From: Chara braunii
Lineage: Eukaryota; Streptophyta; Charophyceae; Charales; Characeae
NCBI GenBank assembly: GCA_003427395.1
Contig: BFEA01000435.1
Location: 1,148,213-1,174,231 of the forward strand
DNA: 26,019 nucleotides
Reading direction: 5' to 3'
Below the pieces are notes generated by a model. It was not told the DNA's origin. It saw only the letters and a list, made by a program, of their open reading frames with translations, and did no database searches. Each line of letters opens with the position of its first letter. Within the stretch, counting starts at the first letter, position 1. The translations under genes were made by a program, and so were the position numbers. Shown piece by piece: positions 1 through 9,490 of this stretch.

Positions 1-77
<77 letters not shown>
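1..77. repeat. CT dinucleotide microsatellite
   Basis: The window opens with an almost pure (CT)n tract of at least 34 units, running off the left edge, followed by a slightly interrupted CT-rich tail. It is a simple sequence repeat. No gene is associated with it. Confidence 0.97.
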
Positions 78-1487
78 CGATGCGGACAGTCCGTCGTCAT
101 GCATCAACCCACGAAGTCGTCACACCGCTTAGTCCTCCCGCACCCGTCGGATTCGCCCGTGACCACAGTCTATCGTGGCCCACGTCAATCCCGCGCGTTT
201 GGCACCAGCCCGTCGGGTCGCCCAACTCCTACTCTACTCACCTCTTACTTCGCTTGTGTGCCGACCCTTCCTGATCACGCAACCCCGAGCTTCCAACAAC
301 GGGTTAAGAGAGCTGACTAATCGCACAACCGAAATTTATAGTGTGCATGCATGCGCGAAGAACACGGAATTACTAGGACTTAGAGTGAGGATTAGAGAGG
401 GAGCGCCTGCGTTCTGCATGATCGGCCGCGGCGTGGGGGACGCAACCCTTCTCCACGCATCAATCCGAGCATGCAGGCCGCGGCCTACGAAAATTTCAAC
501 AAAAGAAAGAGAGGGAGGGCGGAAAAGATGAAGTGCAAGAAGAAGGATACGGTTACAATGACGCCCGCTAGAGATTACAGTTACACACACGATTAAGGGC
601 GCCTAGTACCGTTGCAGCCGCATGAAGAAGCGCGTAAACAAAAGGCGTCGCGCGGCAGGAAAAATCCTAATTACTAAATTCCTAAATTCCTATCTAATGC
701 GAAAAAACAAAAAAAAGCACGAATTCAGAAGGAAAGTACGAAATTCCGAGAGCCATCGGGGGCTTAACAAAATTCGAAAAGGATTCAAAAGGAAATTCAA
801 AAAGAACAAAGCAATTTCCAACGCGATGTATGCGCCCAAAGATCAAAACCGAACCAAAAGAGACGATGTCACCATTTATTAATTGCACGCGCGCGTGGCA
901 TCGCGCCAGACAACCATCTGACCAATCACTTAACCGGCCGTCCCAAGACACACCTGGCCCCGAACCCAGTCATCCGCCATGAAGCGACGAAAAAGGACGA
1001 AAAAGCGAGGACACTGATGCAATTCTCCACCGATCCCGTTTTACCGTAATTGGCCCAATCTTCCCAGCTTAGGACCCATCATTGCAACCGCGCAGAAAAT
1101 CGGGAGTTACAGAAAGTGGTTTGTCACATACGTGACGCCCAGGGGGTTCCAATATTAGCAAGTTCCTGCTTGCTTGTTGACACGTGTCGATTTCTCTGAT
1201 GGATCGACACGTGGAGCAATTCTCTGTATGCCACTTACCGTTCCATTGCGTGTGGACGTCATCCAACGTGGCGACTCTGCTCTTCTACTAGTTCCTCAGA
1301 TTGGGCTCTTCGATGATCCAAGGACGGGACCTTTCTCGTGCCGTCACCGCGACACGCGTCCATTACTGCTGCATCAGTAATTAACTGGAAGGGGGAAGGG
1401 GAGTCGGTGCATGGCAGCATGGCGGGGTGGAGGGGTTATGGGTAATGGGGGCAGGAGACTTTCCATTCCGGCTACTGTCTCCGGGAG
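78..1487. other. Left flank, no recognisable gene
   Basis: I see no convincing protein-coding stretch here on either strand. Around 660-870 the plus strand is A-rich with repeated GGAAATTC/AAAAAG words, which opens a lysine-rich frame that looks compositional rather than coding. A purine-rich stretch lies at about 1386-1450. The region could hold the 3' LTR or 3' noncoding end of the minus-strand gypsy element, but no LTR partner lies in the window to prove it. Confidence 0.5.
1181..1213. repeat. Perfect 11-bp inverted repeat carrying CACGTG
   Basis: The left arm CACGTGTCGAT (1181-1191) and right arm ATCGACACGTG (1203-1213) are exact reverse complements around an 11-nt loop. Each arm contains the palindromic hexamer CACGTG, the plant G-box core bound by bZIP/bHLH factors. 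It could be a paired regulatory site, for example in an LTR promoter of the minus-strand element, or simply a hairpin. Confidence 0.6.
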
Positions 1488-1870
1488 TTATTGGTAACGA
1501 ACAATGCGGTGAAAGCGGGGGAAGCGATTGCCGGTGCGAGGGAGGGACGCGAGATAATCGGGATAGAGGGTAGTGAGGGTCCTCAAGAGTGCCGCGCAGA
1601 AACGATCACGATCATCGCATGCGGGGATGGTTCCTGTTACCACGCAGTAAACCTCGATCATGTTATGGCCTCGCCACGCGGTACTAAGGAACAGGACATG
1701 GAGGCAGAAGGCTGGGACGGTGCATCGAACGGAGGGGTGGGGGTGCACCACTATAGCGAGGCGAGCAGCGTAGAAGTGGCGGAAGGTGTCACGGGGAAAC
1801 GGATTGGTCGGGAACGTGATGGGGGTGGTGAGCTGGCGGAGGGTGAGGTAGTCAAGGGGACGGCGAGAGA
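1488..1870 (-). pseudogene. Possible C-terminal piece of the gypsy downstream ORF
   Basis: On the minus strand a frame stays open from the end of the acidic ORF to a stop at 1488-1490. It reads like ordinary mixed-composition protein, with several aromatic and Cys residues such as HNMIEVYCVVTG. It is one base out of register with the acidic ORF (net +1). It could be its C-terminal domain separated by a frameshift or a small intron, or an unrelated open frame. The opposite strand is also open, but its translation is Gly/Glu-biased and less protein-like. No family recognised. Confidence 0.3.
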
Positions 1871-2913
1871 GTGATCGGGGACAAAGACCGATCGCCCGTA
1901 TCGGTACGTCGACGAACTGGGGGCCGAGTTGAGGAGGAGGGGGATCGGCTCCGTCGCCGCACTGATGGGGTCAGAGTCGTGGCCACGAGGTCGCCATCTT
2001 CGGGCCGGGGCGGCTCCGGATCTCGGCTCGGGTCGTCGAGGGTGAGCAGACTCGCCGCGCTTGCGAATACCAACTCCTTCTTCCCGACCACGATCTCTTC
2101 TCTTTTGCTGGCCGCCTCGGGATCCTCAACCTCCGTACCTGTACGCAGCGCTTCTTCTGGCACGGGTTCCCACTCTGATCCAGTCGGCTCTTCGTCGTGC
2201 TCCTCTTCTCCTTCTTCTTCTTCGCTCTCTTCTTCTTCTTCGCTCTGTTCCCCCTCGCTATACTCGCTATAGCTTCCTTCTTCGGGGGTTTCGTCTTTTT
2301 CCCCGAGTTCTTCGTCACTGTTCCCGCCTTCTTCCTGTCCGTCATCGCCTTCGTCACTCCCGGTACTCTCTTCCTCTTCTTCCTCTTTTCGAATGGCCGC
2401 AAGCCGCTCCGCCGTAGGGTGTCTGAAGAAGGCAGGATCGCGAGCCGTCCGGGGATCCAGGTATTGTTGCTGTGATGGTGGGATGCGCTCTGTGGCCCCC
2501 TCTACACAAGCTGACCACTGAAGATAAGGCGTCCGTGTGCGAGAAAGCACGTGGGGAACTGGATGCTTGTCGTCTTGCGAGATAATGTTGAGAAGGAGAT
2601 CGTCCGCCAGCTGTGCTACCCGGATCCTGAGCTCTTTCGTGATGAGGTCCTGATGACCGGGTCGCACCGTACCAAATAGAAACGCGAGAAGCTCTCCCTC
2701 CACGTTGGTTCGCCAGGCCTGGATGAACAGCAACTCCAAGCGCTCTATGCAAGGCGGGTGTGCTTCGTCCTCGGTCCACGTCAGCCGTACTTCCACTAGA
2801 CACAGCGAAAGCTCAATGAAGTCTTCACGCCACAGGACCCAATGAGGAGGATGGATATCGGGGACAGCGAGGGGCTTTAGACAGTAGGAGAGGAAAGGAT
2901 GGATATCTGACTG
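1852..2913 (-). pseudogene. Acidic reading frame downstream of gypsy pol (no ATG)
   Basis: An open frame of about 353 codons follows the integrase in the same orientation. Its first roughly 145 residues have normal composition (for example LTWTEDEAHPPCIERLELLF). The middle is a long Glu/Asp/Ser tract, followed by an Arg/Ser/Pro-rich tail ending RSLSPITLSPSP. The frame opens just after a TAG at 2914-2916. I find no ATG anywhere in it; its first plausible bacterial-type start is a GTG at 2796, unusable as a normal eukaryotic start. That fits a downstream exon whose acceptor is the tract at 2911-2952, or a broken 5' end. Position after pol resembles the extra 3' ORF of some Ty3/gypsy lineages, but I see no signal peptide or membrane span in it, so calling it envelope-like is not justified. 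Confidence 0.5.
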
Positions 2914-2952
2914 CTAGAAGGTGGGGAAGGGGGAGGGAAGATAAAAAATGGA
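2911..2952 (-). promoter_or_regulatory. Candidate 3' splice acceptor before the acidic ORF
   Basis: Read on the minus strand there is a long C/T tract ending TTCTAGCAG, directly at the point where the acidic frame opens. A pyrimidine tract followed by YAG is the classical 3' splice site. I could not identify a convincing matching donor. Confidence 0.4.
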
Positions 2953-3041
2953 GATCGGAGAGAGACTCATTGGGGATGTGGGAAGGGGACGAGGATAGGG
3001 ATGTTTGCTGGCGGCTCGCGCTGATACATCCGAAGACCGTC

Positions 3042-3485
3042 CTATTCGATCGCCCGTGTCGTTGCGACTGTATCTCCGGGACGAGCCAGAAGCTGGGTCC
3101 ACTTTGCGACCCAGTCGTTTGCCCACACGCGCAGCGACGCCTTCACCGCCGAATGCCGCAAGGGAAGAAGTGTAGAGAGATCACCACTGAAGTTGACGAC
3201 GACCGATATGCGGCTGACACCTGGCACCGCCCGCTGATGAACGGTTACCGCCTCGGCCAGTACCACCGCGTCAGGACAACCTTCAATCCTGAATACCGCT
3301 GCTGCATACACGCCTTCCGTGCAGAAGAAGTGCGCAAGCCTCCGAAGGTCTGGGCTGAGGCGGGGATGGTGGACTTGCCAGATCGTCAATCGATCGCGGG
3401 GAGCAAGCGATGCTGCGCTAAGGGCTCTTTCCTCCAGAAAACTCATGGCGATGGCGAAGGTGACGGGAAGGCAGATGGGGAGCAA
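3042..3485 (-). pseudogene. Unknown frame overlapping the integrase 3' end
   Basis: A 147-residue open frame partly overlaps the end of the integrase frame in a different register. Its N-terminus is hydrophobic (LPICLPVTFAIAMSF) and could act as a signal peptide or membrane anchor. The remainder has normal composition (for example GVYAAAVFRIEGCPDAVV). The in-frame ATG at the start may not be the true start. Together with the acidic frame it could form a spliced or frameshifted third ORF of the element. No family recognised. Confidence 0.3.
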
Positions 3486-5194
3486 GATGAAGAGGGAGAT
3501 GGCGGAGAGTTAGAGTCGTCGTTTTTGACTTCCTCAAAGAGAGAGATCGAGGGAGAAGGAGACGGAGCAGAGGGGAGGAGGCGAAGATAGGACACGTGGC
3601 GTGTGATCGGACGAGCCGATCGACTGCCGGAGACTTCCGGGGCGAGAAGCACGGTGTCCACGCCGTTGGGGCCGAGCTCGATCACGCGATATCGCCTGAA
3701 GAATCGTGGCACTAGCTTCCCCTGGCGAGCACATTTCCTCACCTGCACCACGTCCCCCAATTTGTACTGGGGCCGCGAACCCGCATTCCCATTTCGGGCC
3801 TCGTAGCTTCGGACCTGTCGGCCCTGAGCTAATTCGGTCATTTTCTTTCGCTTTCGGGCTAGCCTAGGCAGCGACCGTTCCATTAACTCTAGGTGCCGTT
3901 TGGCCTTGTCCCGATTCGTGGCCCTGGTCGGCCGTCGGTTCAATGTAGTCTCATCCGGGAGGCTTGGTATCGAAACGCAAGCGACGCTATTGGTCCTTAA
4001 TTGGAAGGGGCTCCGCCCCGTCGATTCGTGGGGTGTTCCGCGATGGACCGCCAGGATGTGATCGACGATATCGGGCCAGGGTCTCGGATCCCATGCCGTG
4101 ATGTTTCGTTGCAGCTCTGTCTTTATCACCCGGTTAGCCTTTTCGACCAGCCCATTAGATTACGACATGTGGGGTGCCGTATTCCGTATGGCGACGCCAT
4201 GTAGGACCAGATTCTTTAACACTTCTCCCCTGAATTCAGCCCCATTGTCGGTCAGGATTTCTTCGGTATCCTGATGCATCCCGAGGAAACGGTTGACATA
4301 TCGCGCGATTTTCGTGACTTGCCGCGTGCGACAAGGATACGCTTCGATCCATTTCGAGAAATGGTCGACAAATACCAGTAGGACTGAATACTCGCAACTA
4401 TTAGGGCCAGGGGGCACCACAATGTCGGTAGTGTCCATTCTTACTCTCTGAAATGGTCGTTCAACAACCATGGGCACTGTCGACCTTGGCCGCTGGATCG
4501 GCGCCTTATCTGCGGCGCAGACTTGACAGTTGGCGACGATGTATTTCACATCGTCGCGGATATTGGACCAGTACCACTCATTTTTGTCGATAGCGGACTC
4601 CGTGATTCGTACGACAAAATGAGCCGCTGTTTCTTCGTGCGCCGTCTTAGCCCAGTCATACCGCATGAATGGATGCGTCACCACCATCCAAATCCCACTG
4701 CCGTCCTTTTTCCGTTTTTCTAATCTGCCCTCTATCCATCGATAATCCCGAGCCCTTTCGTTGGCCCTCCTCCGATCTTCCTTGGTGAAATCCTGGAGGG
4801 GGTTACCTACTAGGGTGGCAATTAAGGCAATATCCGTCCATACTTCGGCCCTTCTTAACTTCCGGGTCTTTTCCAATCCTTCTGACGTGGCATCCAAAAA
4901 ACGAGTTTCGGTCGGAATCTTGTCAGTCCGGCACAAGGAGCACAACCACGGTTTACTATCGTTTCTGTATTGGATGCACGAGCCATGGGCTCGTGCGACG
5001 CACTGTCGACAATCTATCCAATCGACATACTCCTCTCCGTTAGGACGTATGGAGACCGAATAAACGCGAGAGATGGCTTCGCAAAAATAGCAAAATTTGT
5101 CAGGCAGGGAGAGGAGAGACGAAGAGGAAGGGGGAGAGAGAGGGGTAGTGGGGTTACCTTTATCACCCATTGCCACCGTTTTGCTTCTTGCCAC
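3443..5194 (-). pseudogene. PHD-type finger plus Ty3/gypsy integrase, one in-frame stop
   Basis: Inserts element cDNA into host DNA. From the ATG at 5194 the order is: a Ser/Pro linker; a C4HC3 PHD-like finger at residues 35-88 (C35, C38, C62, C65, H70, C73, C85, C88, with the usual W two residues before C85); the integrase zinc site (H186, H192, C223, C226); and the catalytic core with D254 (VRMDTTD) and D316 (LTDNGAEF). The frame then meets a single TAA at 4160-4162 and continues in the same register. The third catalytic residue, Glu of SNGLVEKAN, lies at 4142-4144 just past it. The C-terminal part has the GPNGV/PRFFRRYRVIEL region, then a Ser/Pro-rich tail. The stop abolishes full-length enzyme. 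A PHD finger here is unusual; chromodomains at the C-terminus are the better-known reader modules in gypsy integrases. Confidence 0.88.
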
Positions 5195-6782
5195 GTGGGA
5201 GAACTGCCACTTGTCCGTACTTCGGCTCGTTAGTCAGACCCGTCTCCTTCCACGGTGTAATTTCCTCATCCTTTGGTACCTTGTCAGATCGATGCAGACG
5301 TGTCAGCCCGTCCGCGTTGCCGTGCCACTCTGTCTTTCGATGGACGATATCGAAGTTGTATTCTTGTAGCCGCACCGCCCAACGACCAATCATGCCTGTG
5401 TAGTTGGTGAGTTTCTTCAGCGCCAGCAGAGGCTCATGATCCGTTACAAGGCGAAACTTCTGTCCGTAGAGATACGGATGGAAGTGTTGGATTCCCCAAA
5501 CTACCACATAACACTCACCCTGAGGTGCGGAGTCGTTTTTCCGTTCGTCCGGTACGGTTCGTGACGTGTACTCGATGACGTGTTCGCGACCATCGTTCCC
5601 CTTCTGCGCTAAAATAGCGAAAATAGCTTCCGGCTGCCAGTCCGTGATGAGAATGAACTGCTTCGAGGGGTCAGGTCGAATCAAAATAGGGGTTGTTGCC
5701 AGAGCGTCCTTGAGGGTTGCAAAGGCCTGTTGACACTCCGCGTCCCAGCCAAGAGGCTGGTCCTTTCGTAACAGGTTCGTTAGTGGTCGTGCAATCGCGG
5801 CAAAACCCCTAATGAAACACCGGTAGTACGATGCTAGTCCCAAGAAGGCTAGAACCTGCGTTAGTGACGTAGGAACCGGAGCTTCCTTCACCGCCCCGAC
5901 TTTTCTCGAATCTCGCCGCAATCCTCCACGTGTCACGACATAGCCCAAGAACGAGACTTCCGAGAGGAAAAATTCGCTCTTTTCAAGCGCAATCTTGAAC
6001 CCAGCGTCTCTCAATGCACCCAATGTCCATTCGATGTGTTGCGCGTGTCCGTGATAGGTTCCTGAATAGACCAGGATGTCGTCCATGTAAACGATCACGA
6101 AGAAGTTAATCATTCCTTGCGTCAGCCGTGTCTTGTTGACGAAGTTCTGGAACGTCATGTTCATCGCCCGCTGAAATGTGGCAGACGCATTGCAAATCCC
6201 CATCGGACATCGAATCCACTGCCACGTACCCTCAAATAGTACGAAGGCCGTTTTCGGCCGATCTTCTTCCCTTACTAGGATATGATGGAAGCCATGCCGA
6301 ATATCAAACTTGCTCAAATATTTAGCGCACCCAATCGCATCCAACATATCATCAATCCGGGGGAGGGGATGTACGTCTTTAATCGTGATTTCATTCAGCT
6401 TGCGGTAATCAATGCAGATGCGAATCGCTCCGTTCCTCTTTTGTACTAACACTACGGGAAAGGACCAAGGTCCGGTAGCGGGTTCAATCCAGCCGCTTGC
6501 TTCGAACTCCCGAATTCGTTCGAGAGCCTTTTTGCGTTCAATCTTGGAATAGCGATAAGGTTTGCAATGAATCGGGGTGTGATTTCCTGTCTGAATCTCG
6601 TGTTGGATTACTAATGACAGCCCGATGTCAGTGTCTGATACGCTAATCGCTCCTTCATATTCCGTTAGAATATCCGCAATTACCCAGTGGATTTCATCCG
6701 GCACATATTGTGGAACATGCAGTTCAAAAAGCTGATCCCAAATCCGAACGTCAATTTGTTTCGTGTTCGCCTGTTTTGTCAA
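5163..6782 (-). CDS. Reverse transcriptase - RNase H (Ty3/gypsy)
   Basis: Copies element RNA into DNA and degrades the RNA strand. The 539-residue frame is intact. RT covers roughly residues 70-290: CIDYRKLN, KFDIRHGF (first catalytic Asp D160), PMGICNASATFQRAMN, then VYMDDILVYS with D234/D235. The connection follows with FLGLASYYRCFI. RNase H has its four acidic positions at D381 (TDWQ, where TDAS is usual), E423, D448 (TDHEPL) and D491 (NADGLTR). It overlaps the upstream protease frame and the downstream PHD-integrase frame by 32 bases each, in different registers, so the polyprotein needs frame changes at both ends or has been broken there. The first ATG may not be used in nature. Confidence 0.93.
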   Translation of the reverse strand: MTKQANTKQIDVRIWDQLFELHVPQYVPDEIHWVIADILTEYEGAISVSDTDIGLSLVIQHEIQTGNHTPIHCKPYRYSKIERKKALERIREFEASGWIEPATGPWSFPVVLVQKRNGAIRICIDYRKLNEITIKDVHPLPRIDDMLDAIGCAKYLSKFDIRHGFHHILVREEDRPKTAFVLFEGTWQWIRCPMGICNASATFQRAMNMTFQNFVNKTRLTQGMINFFVIVYMDDILVYSGTYHGHAQHIEWTLGALRDAGFKIALEKSEFFLSEVSFLGYVVTRGGLRRDSRKVGAVKEAPVPTSLTQVLAFLGLASYYRCFIRGFAAIARPLTNLLRKDQPLGWDAECQQAFATLKDALATTPILIRPDPSKQFILITDWQPEAIFAILAQKGNDGREHVIEYTSRTVPDERKNDSAPQGECYVVVWGIQHFHPYLYGQKFRLVTDHEPLLALKKLTNYTGMIGRWAVRLQEYNFDIVHRKTEWHGNADGLTRLHRSDKVPKDEEITPWKETGLTNEPKYGQVAVLPRGKKQNGGNG

Positions 6783-7618
6783 GTCGGGTGGAGGCGCAGA
6801 GATAAATGGATCGCCAGGAGAAAACCGTGGCCATCATCTGAGGATCTTCTTCTCGGATTGCCACGTGTCCTTCCGGGGTAATCCCGTCACAAACATCCTG
6901 CCATGGCACTTCCTTAGTTGCGATTTTTATCCCCAGTCCGTCTGTTTCCGCTTCAAAACGCCCAGGGCGTTCCAGAGAGCTTGCTTCCGCCCCCAAGCGT
7001 AACAATCTCACTTCTTTAGCCGAGATTAGTAAGGACTTGGGTAGATCCGTAATGTCACTGTAATGCTTCTTGTCGCTGTACCGGGCGAGGAGGGGGGTGG
7101 TTCCTTCGTACAGGGTTTGAGGGGGTTCCAAGGAATCGACCATCCTCGAAATCTGCACGAGGGGCTCACCCAAGATCATTGCCTTGGTTCTTTGAATTTT
7201 TCGGCTGGTCAGTTGCATCGTTCTCGCTATTGTTTTGGGGGGCGGGTAGTAAATGAGCTGTCGCGCTAATTTCAAGATCTCCGGGTCATCTTCGTCACTG
7301 CTGTCCGCATCATTTGATGATTTTCCTTCCACGGATTCATCCGAGGAGATCATGCGGAGAGTCCCTGCTATCATCGGCGAGACCGGTGGAACCGCATTAA
7401 TAGTAGTGTGAAGGGTCAATCGCATGGGCACAGCATAGGGTTTTCCACCGGTATTTCGGAGGACGATCGATCGTTGTTCGAAGTCCAGGTTTTCTCGTAA
7501 CGCCACAAGAGCGGCGGGTTCGAAAAGAACGTCGTATGTATTGACATCTAGTACTACGACATCCCCATTGGTCATTCTTCCCACAGTTTTAATCCTTTCT
7601 TCGTCCGCCGAAACGAGC
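6751..7618 (-). pseudogene. Aspartic protease C-terminal fragment and linker of gypsy pol
   Basis: Minus-strand coding upstream of RT. It begins abruptly at about 7618, with a retropepsin-like C-terminal half (GDVVVLDVNTYDVLFEPAA resembles the conserved hydrophobic-LG/PA loop before the last strand, then LRNTGGKPYAVPM). An acidic linker and the region leading to RT follow. The N-terminal half with the catalytic DTG/DSG, and all of gag, are absent: the sequence beyond 7618 is the GC-rich end of the giant plus-strand element. The open frame carries on into that GC-rich repeat, but only by chance. Confidence 0.75.
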
Positions 7619-7751
7619 TGTTTTGAGAAGGCGGACGGCACAGGCGCACAAGGAGACAGGTGCACGGGGAGGAGAGACGCACGGAGGCGCACACAAAAAG
7701 ACGAGGAACAGGACTCGCGGACAGGAACGCGAGGTGTGGGACCGCGCACAT

Positions 7752-8066
7752 TCCCCGCGCACGAGGCACATGCGCGCACGCACTGTGCATGACAGCGCCC
7801 GCTTCCGCGGACATCACCCGCGCGCGAGGCACACGTGCGCACGCACTGTGCGTGACAGCGTGCGCTTCCGCGGACATCCCCCGCGCGCGAGGCACACGCA
7901 CGCATGCACTGTGCGTGACAGCGCGCGCTTCCGCGGACATCCCCCGCGCACGAGGCACACGCGCGTAGGCACTGTGCGTGACTGCGCGCACTCCCGCGGA
8001 CATTCCCCGCACACGAGGCACACACGCGCACGCACTTTGCGTGACTGCGCGCACTTCCGCGGACAT
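7752..8066 (+). repeat. 63-bp tandem repeat array, five copies (5' LTR)
   Basis: The anchor TTCCGCGGACAT (with small variants) occurs at 7803, 7866, 7929, 7992 and 8055, exactly 63 bp apart. Each unit is G+C-rich, built of CGCG/GCAC words. Because 63 is divisible by three and the units lack stops in most frames, long open frames rich in Arg, Cys, Ala and His appear on both strands. They are a by-product of the repeat. Confidence 0.93.
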
Positions 8067-8119
8067 CTCCCACGCACAAGCGCACATGCGCGCACACACT
8101 GCGCGTGACTGGGCGAACC

Positions 8120-8300
8120 ACGCGCGCACCCTTGCGTGCATTCTCACACACTCGCGCGCCACGCGAGCACCCCTTTGCGTGCGTTCTCGTACACTCGCGC
8201 ACTGTGTGCGTATCTTCGCGGGCGTTCGCTCGCACTCGGGCACCATGCGCGTATCCTCGCACACAGTCGCGCATACTTGCGCACCAAGAGCGCACACTTG
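8120..8300 (+). repeat. Degenerate GC-rich short repeats incl. 41-bp unit (5' LTR)
   Basis: Degenerate CACTCGCGCAC / GCGTTCTCGTACACTCG words continue after the 63-bp array. One 41-bp unit starting GTATCTTCGCGGGC lies at 8210-8250, followed by a partial second unit. The right LTR has two full 41-bp units (23710-23750 and 23751-23791), which accounts for most of the length difference between the LTRs. Confidence 0.75.
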
Positions 8301-8965
8301 CGCATTATCGCGCGTACGGGGAGTCGCCCGCAGGAAGATCCGCGCAGTGCCGCAGACACAGGAGAGCCGCCACGGGGAGACTGCACACTAGCGCGCTGTG
8401 GGACGAGACGGCGAGGAGGTAGCCGCACCGGATAGCGCGCGTATGCGTTGGAGATGACAGATAAGGCTCGCGCGCGACACCACTCATCGCACACCTGGTC
8501 GGGACGACTAGCGAAGGGCAGACGTGTCGGGCTTCCCGCAAGGCGGCTGCTTTGGGATGTGTGACGAGTCACTGTGTCTGACGGGTCCTTCAGTGGGAGC
8601 TCTGACGGTCGGACTGAGCGGGTCATTGGGCGAGGAACAGATCTCTGGGACGAACAGGACTTGAGGGCACCAGGTCGGGACAATGAACATAACGGGACTT
8701 TCAGGCGCAGTACGGGCGCTGAGCAGGAGAACTATCTGGTGCAGTCAGGATACGGGGAAGTAGTTGGGACGCTGTGAACGAGGGCTAACAAGCGCTGCCG
8801 GGCATTGAGCGAGGGGGGGGATCCCTTGTTCGTGTAATTAGACCATTGGGCTGTCGGATCATCGAGTGGACTCCACTTCATGTGTCCTGGGCGAGCCCTT
8901 CTAGAGTGAGGCAGGGTATCAGTCTGAGCGGGCTCTGGACACTATCCGATCGGAGGAGCATCCTG

Positions 8966-9490
8966 TCGAAGGGTATTTTACCGAAGGGGTGTTTTATGAA
9001 GGGGTGTTTTATCGGGGACACCACACTGAACAGGCACCTTTTGAAGGGGCACATTACCGAAGAGATACCTTACCGGACGGGTACTTTTACGAGATGGTAC
9101 TTCGGCGTGCGAGGCCTTTACTGGGCGGGGAGCATTACCGGACAGACACCGTTCTTGGGTGGGTACTTTATCGAGCGGATATGTTTACCGAGAGGATACA
9201 TTTTACCGAGCGGGTACCTCGCCGTGCGAAGACTTTACCATGCGGGTACTTTACCGGGTGGGTACTTCACCGAGCGGACATTTGTTTTTTTTTTTTTTTT
9301 ATCGAAGGGACACTATTCCGAAGAGGTACTTTTTGTGAAGCGGGCTTTTCGAGGAGGTATTTTCGTGAAGTGGGCTTTCCGAAGGGGAACGTCTGAACGG
9401 GCTTCTCAAAGGGGTACTTTCGTGAAGTGGGCCTTCCGAAGGGGTACGTCCGAAGAGGGCTTCTCGAGCGGGTACTTTCGTGAAGCAGAC
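8966..9490 (+). repeat. Short GGGTAC/TTTACCG repeats and 57-bp repeats (5' LTR)
   Basis: From about 8966 to 9280, words such as CGAAGGGGTGTTTTA, CGGGTACTTTACCG and GAGCGGGTAC recur at irregular 15-30 bp spacing. After a poly-T tract, three units beginning TTCGTGAAG lie at 9362, 9419 and 9477 (57 and 58 bp apart). The matching part of the right LTR has the same layout. The block keeps one plus-strand frame open for 303 codons, but the frame breaks in the right LTR at the poly-T tract. Confidence 0.75.

Larger units (their letters stand above)
1488..7618 (-). mobile_element. Truncated Ty3/gypsy retrotransposon, minus strand
   Basis: Protease fragment, RT, RNase H and integrase occur in the Ty3/gypsy order on the minus strand, followed by extra coding of unknown function. 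No LTR pair, PBS or gag of this element lies in the window. The 5' side is cut at about 7618 by the start of the giant element. The 3' limit is a guess: 1488 is where the last plausible coding ends. Confidence 0.82.

Noticed and set aside
622-882. 86-codon Lys/Arg-rich frame
   Set aside because: A-rich low-complexity sequence with repeated words; no recognisable protein features.
1491-1874. 127-codon plus-strand frame
   Set aside because: Antisense to a more protein-like minus-strand frame; its Gly/Glu bias reflects the purine-rich strand.
1852-2913. Envelope gene of the minus-strand element
   Set aside because: Only its position after pol suggests this; no signal peptide, cleavage site or membrane span is visible in the acidic frame.
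7752-8066. CRISPR-like regularly spaced repeats
   Set aside because: The whole 63-bp unit is repeated with no unique spacers, and the context is a eukaryotic LTR.
6751-8295. A 514-residue protein joining repeats to the protease fragment
   Set aside because: The N-terminal half is LTR repeat; the join at about 7618 is an element boundary, not a real fusion gene.
7572-8297. Long Arg/Cys/Ala/His-rich open frames on both strands
   Set aside because: They follow the stop-free 63-bp GC-rich tandem repeat (period divisible by three) and are open in several frames at once; compositional artefact.
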